From Lachnospiraceae bacterium (lineage in GTDB: Bacteria; Bacillota; Clostridia; Lachnospirales; Lachnospiraceae), in contig CAAGMZ010000029.1 of assembly GCA_900771195.1 (NCBI GenBank), positions 62,001 to 126,000 on the forward strand: a DNA stretch of 64,000 bases. The letters are read 5' to 3'. The translations under genes and the position numbers were made by a program. The notes below the pieces were generated by a model. That model was not told where the DNA came from. It saw only the letters and a list, made by a program, of their open reading frames with translations, and searched no databases. This document shows positions 61,057 to 64,000 of this stretch, one piece after another (within the stretch, counting starts at the first letter, position 1; each line of letters starts with the position of its first letter).

Positions 61057-62335
61057 TGTCTTTTCTCCTGTATATTATTTGTCCGCCAACTATCGTGTAC
61101 TCCACAAGTCCTTTTACCCTGCGGCCGTCAAATGGCGTATTATGTCCCTTGGAATAAAATTTATTTCTGTCGATTACAAACTCTTCATCCGGATTCATTA
61201 TAGTGATATCTGCTGCTTTACCAGGGAGAAGGGTTCCTTTATCTATCCCCACTATTCTGGCAGGATTATAGCTCATTTTCTCAACCATCTGCATTGGCGT
61301 AAGAACCCCGCCAAGCACAAGCTCCGTATAAGTAAGGCAAAGACTGGTCTCCAGCCCTGTTATGCCAAAAGGAGCATTTACAACAGACCTGCTCTTTTCG
61401 TCAACGGAGTGCGGAGCATGATCTGTAGAAATCACATCCATGATTCCATCCTTAAGCCCCTGCCTGAGTGCCTGCATATCGGCCCTGCTTCGAAGCGGCG
61501 GGTTCATTTTATAATCTGCATTGTCTCCCGGTATATCTTCATCACACAAAGTAAAATGATGCGGACAGACCTCACCGGTTACCCTTATGCCTTTCTTCTT
61601 GGCAAGTGCAATCATCTCCACGCTTTCGGCCGTGGAACAGTGGCACAGATGAAGCCTGCAGCCTGTCTCTCCGGCTAACATTATATCTCTTGCCGCTATT
61701 ATATTTTCGACAGAATTGCTTATCCCCTTAACTCCCAGCTCCCGGCTTTTGGCACCTTCGTTGAGAACTCCTCCGTTGACAAGATTCTTATCCTCGCAGT
61801 GGGCAAGCACCGTAACGTCGCATTCTTCTGCTTTTTTCATGGCCTCACGGCACAACTGTGAATTCATGACGGATTTTCCGTCCTCACTTATTGCGATAAC
61901 ACCGGCATTCTTTAATGCCCTTATGTCAGTCAGCATCTCTCCGAGCTGACCCATAGTAACTGCAGCCACCTGATAAACATTGACTTTGGAATCCCTTGCG
62001 GCAATGTCGTTGATTTTTCTTATCATATCCACGCAATCTGCCACAGGCATTGTATTGGGCATGGCAAAAATACTTGTCACTCCGCCATGGGCAGCTGCCT
62101 TTGAGCCGGTTGCTATTGTTTCTTTGTATTCCAGCCCCGGTTCCCTTAAGTGAACATGAAGGTCCACAAGACCCGGCATAACAAAGCATCCGGAAGCGTC
62201 GATTACATCATGCCCTTCCGATGAAATGTCTGCCTTCACATCTGCAATAACACCATCCTCAACAAGCACATCATAAACTCCGTCTTTTCCGGATGCCGGA
62301 TCTATTACCCTGCCGTTCTTAATCAATAATGACAT
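61049..62335 (-). CDS. pyrC: Dihydroorotase
   Basis: 428 aa, type I dihydroorotase, amidohydrolase fold. HVHLREPG (metal-binding His pair), FAMPNTMP, HCEDKNLVNGG, LHLCHCSTAESVE and ISTDHAPHS are clear. First pyrimidine gene of the operon; pyrF, pyrK and pyrD follow. I saw no PyrR attenuator or other leader before it. Start at 62335 (MSLLIKNGRVID) preferred; GAGGAG lies 11 nt upstream, and an alternative ATG is 14 codons earlier. Confidence 0.95.
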   Translation of the reverse strand: MSLLIKNGRVIDPASGKDGVYDVLVEDGVIADVKADISSEGHDVIDASGCFVMPGLVDLHVHLREPGLEYKETIATGSKAAAHGGVTSIFAMPNTMPVADCVDMIRKINDIAARDSKVNVYQVAAVTMGQLGEMLTDIRALKNAGVIAISEDGKSVMNSQLCREAMKKAEECDVTVLAHCEDKNLVNGGVLNEGAKSRELGVKGISNSVENIIAARDIMLAGETGCRLHLCHCSTAESVEMIALAKKKGIRVTGEVCPHHFTLCDEDIPGDNADYKMNPPLRSRADMQALRQGLKDGIMDVISTDHAPHSVDEKSRSVVNAPFGITGLETSLCLTYTELVLGGVLTPMQMVEKMSYNPARIVGIDKGTLLPGKAADITIMNPDEEFVIDRNKFYSKGHNTPFDGRRVKGLVEYTIVGGQIIYRRKDND

Positions 62336-62403
62336 TTCGTTTTCATTCTCCTCATGTAATATATTATCGTGAGCCATGAAAGTTATCTGTGTAATATTTT
62401 TCC

Positions 62404-62802
62404 TCAGATTACTCCGGCTTCTCTCATATCCTCCAGAACACGTCCGTTATCAATATAATCCGGAAGTTCATCCGCATGTACCCACTTATAGTCGCTGAGG
62501 GCCTCGGACAAAATTACCGGAACATCATCAACCCTGCACAAAAAAGCGATTCCCAGATAATTATTGTCACCGAGCCGGTACACCCATGTATACGGCATGG
62601 ATGAGATGCTCGCGTCTATCCCGGTGCTCTCCTGAACATATCTTAAACATGTAATCTCAGGTGTTTCACCATCCTCAAGGTCCGTATCAAGGAACTCCCA
62701 CTGATACGGATTCTCGATTCTGTCATTATACCACTTCCGGACGATTAAAAATTTATCATCACACTTTAGTATTCCTTTTATCTTGATTCCGTACTTAGTC
62801 AA
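62404..62802 (-). CDS. NUDIX-like protein with degenerate box
   Basis: 132 aa, NUDIX fold. The box region reads LEDGETPEITCLRYVQESTGID, where the REUxEExGU core is only partly kept (RYVQEST for REUxEE). Two acidic metal ligands are therefore in doubt. It could be an inactive or altered NUDIX protein, or act on an unusual substrate. 68 nt before pyrC and close behind the YvyF-like gene. Confidence 0.78.
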   Translation of the reverse strand: MTKYGIKIKGILKCDDKFLIVRKWYNDRIENPYQWEFLDTDLEDGETPEITCLRYVQESTGIDASISSMPYTWVYRLGDNNYLGIAFLCRVDDVPVILSEALSDYKWVHADELPDYIDNGRVLEDMREAGVI

Positions 62803-62826
62803 ATTATCAGCCCTCCACGAATAAAA

Positions 62827-63312
62827 TCAGCCCCTGTGCCTTTCACTGTCAAGGAAATGCATTTTACCGCTGTTTCCGGATTTTTTCTTGGGAATCTCTC
62901 CCATATCAAGGGCACCCTGAATCTGTTTTCCCATCGCAAGTGCACACGCCGGACAGAATCTTCCGTACCTGATATCGCATCCGCATTTTTCACACTTTAT
63001 ATATACATCCGAACCATCCGGTATCTCGACCCTTCCCTGTCTGAGGAACTGATTTATTTTGGCGATTGGAACTCCCGTGTTCTCTGAAATAATGGCAGCC
63101 GGAGTAGCTCCATTTTCATCAATATAATGTCTCACTTTGCCGAAATCATCTCTTTCGGTATAGCCACATACTTCACAAACATACTCACCATGACTTTTAT
63201 AGCTCAGTTCTCCGCCACACTTGGAGCATCTGACCGGTTTGCCGGACAAATCGAACTTAGCAGCTCTGCTCCTGTCACTGTCTTCTTCCAAACGAAACTT
63301 TTCTTCCTTCAT
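62827..63312 (-). CDS. YvyF-like flagellar-operon zinc-ribbon protein
   Basis: 161 aa. N-terminal zinc ribbon (RCSKCGGEL, CEVCGYTE), an HTH-like middle (GATPAAIISENTGVPIAKINQFLRQGRVEI) and a second zinc ribbon (KCEKCGCDIRYGRFCPACA). This is the pattern of the flagellar operon protein TIGR03826/YvyF, which in Bacillus lies with flagellar regulatory genes. The start at 63312 has GAAAGTGG. No flagellar gene is near, so it may act in another setting here. Confidence 0.82.
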   Translation of the reverse strand: MKEEKFRLEEDSDRSRAAKFDLSGKPVRCSKCGGELSYKSHGEYVCEVCGYTERDDFGKVRHYIDENGATPAAIISENTGVPIAKINQFLRQGRVEIPDGSDVYIKCEKCGCDIRYGRFCPACALAMGKQIQGALDMGEIPKKKSGNSGKMHFLDSERHRG

Positions 63313-63372
63313 GTTGTTCACCACTTTCTGTAAGTATACATTACGCCCGGATATGATGCAACACTTCATTCA

Positions 63373-64000
63373 TTATCGTACTATCATCACCTTGTTGCAA
63401 TATTCAGTCTTATTTCTCATTATGTCCAGCCCATCCGAAAGCCTGTCAAAAGGCAGCCTGTGCGTAATCTGTACTGCGGGGCGGATCATTCCGGACTCTA
63501 CAGCCCTTATGGTCTTTCTCCAATCATCATCACTATCCTCCGGTATAAACGAAGAGTTCCATGTTCCGCATACCTTAAGCTGCTTCCTTAGTATCTGCCA
63601 GTATATATCTCTCTGAAGCTTCACATCTCCATGCGGATTTCCGACAACAAGAATACTGCCCCCACGCTTTGTAAACTTCACACAATCCGCAAGAACAGAA
63701 TCGTAACCGACGCAGTCAATCGTAAGGTCTGCACCTTCCCCTCCCGTCTCTTCAAGAACTGCCCTGGCGGCACTGCCGACATAAAATTTATCAAATCCCA
63801 GATTGGCAGCCATTCTTCTTTGGTTATCATTGGTGCCGGATATATAAACATCATCCGCGCCAAGCACGCGGAGCCATTGTGCAGTCAACAGGCCTATTGT
63901 TCCCGGTCCGAATACGACCGCACTTTTTACGTTGCTCATATCTATCCTTCCAAGTGCATGGATTCCCACACTTGAAGGCTCAAGCATGGCTGCCTCCTCA
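63373..64000 (-). CDS. Zinc-dependent MDR dehydrogenase, C-terminal part (runs off window)
   Basis: About 209 residues at the right edge; the N-terminal zinc-site half is outside the window. NAD-binding motif GPGTIGLLTAQWLR (GxGxxG), a Cys in IDCVGYD, and the C-terminal GTWNSSFIPEDSDDDWRKTI are typical of the galactitol-1-phosphate / threonine / sorbitol dehydrogenase group. The sugar-alcohol type (GatD-like) fits best, but the substrate is unknown. Confidence 0.85.
   Translation of the reverse strand, partial: EEAAMLEPSSVGIHALGRIDMSNVKSAVVFGPGTIGLLTAQWLRVLGADDVYISGTNDNQRRMAANLGFDKFYVGSAARAVLEETGGEGADLTIDCVGYDSVLADCVKFTKRGGSILVVGNPHGDVKLQRDIYWQILRKQLKVCGTWNSSFIPEDSDDDWRKTIRAVESGMIRPAVQITHRLPFDRLSDGLDIMRNKTEYCNKVMIVR

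Noticed and set aside
62336..62403. PyrR-type attenuator before pyrC
   Set aside because: The 68-nt gap has no terminator/antiterminator pair or PyrR-binding hairpin that I can recognise.

Overview
The window looks like chromosomal DNA from a mid-GC anaerobic Clostridia, most likely a Lachnospiraceae member. The signs are a T-box ahead of thrS, a GerA/SpoVAF-type sporulation gene, Gram-positive lipoprotein signals, a two-subunit PyrK/PyrD dihydroorotate dehydrogenase, AGGAGG-type ribosome sites and a Firmicute-like gene set. This is judged from protein resemblance read by eye; no database was searched. Most genes are on the minus strand and form tight operons.

Region by region: 1-2.2 kb carries lipoprotein beta-mannanase (GH5_8), sfsA and the start of a second lipoprotein. 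2.2-4.8 kb is a T-box-controlled pair, a small YtxH-like membrane protein and thrS. 4.8-7.3 kb has a DUF218 protein and prfC. 7.3-11.9 kb is an A+T-rich accessory block: a secreted beta-rich protein with an aerolysin-like segment, a lipoprotein, and a three-part YknXYZ/MacAB-type ABC system, all behind one promoter. 11.9-13.3 kb is a poorly coding stretch with hairpins and a frameshifted surface-protein gene. 13.3-15.7 kb has a GH13 amylase, a thioesterase and queH.

15.7-20.9 kb is a complete MoxR-DUF58-VWA-VWA-TPR (Bat-like) operon, divergent from a HerA-like ATPase and a 2-hydroxyacid dehydrogenase. 23.7-24.5 kb holds a BlaI-type repressor with a clear operator, followed by a truncated ABC ATPase. 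24.7-33.5 kb has pepF, an lspA / lipid kinase / hybrid histidine kinase operon whose kinase has a damaged ATP-binding domain, a SpoVAF-like gene, an XRE regulator, a CBS protein and a small alarmone synthetase. 33.5-39.5 kb has a heterodimeric ABC exporter with one degenerate ATP site, a zinc-ribbon membrane protein and a transglutaminase-like lipoprotein.

39.7-46.7 kb has a PHP phosphoesterase and the operon pheA-DUF815-ppx-ppk1, linking phenylalanine synthesis with polyphosphate turnover. 46.8-52.1 kb is accessory: a DUF5050 protein, a CmpB-like membrane protein, a DUF4143 ATPase, an ECF sigma/anti-sigma pair and an acyltransferase. 52.2-57.3 kb is HD-GYP - hisS - aspS - glyA. 57.3-62.3 kb is pyrC-F-K-D ending in a diguanylate cyclase, so a c-di-GMP synthase and a predicted c-di-GMP hydrolase sit side by side in two housekeeping operons. 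The window ends with a NUDIX protein, a YvyF-like flagellar-type zinc-ribbon protein and a partial zinc dehydrogenase.

No tRNA, rRNA, CRISPR array, complete insertion sequence or prophage was seen.
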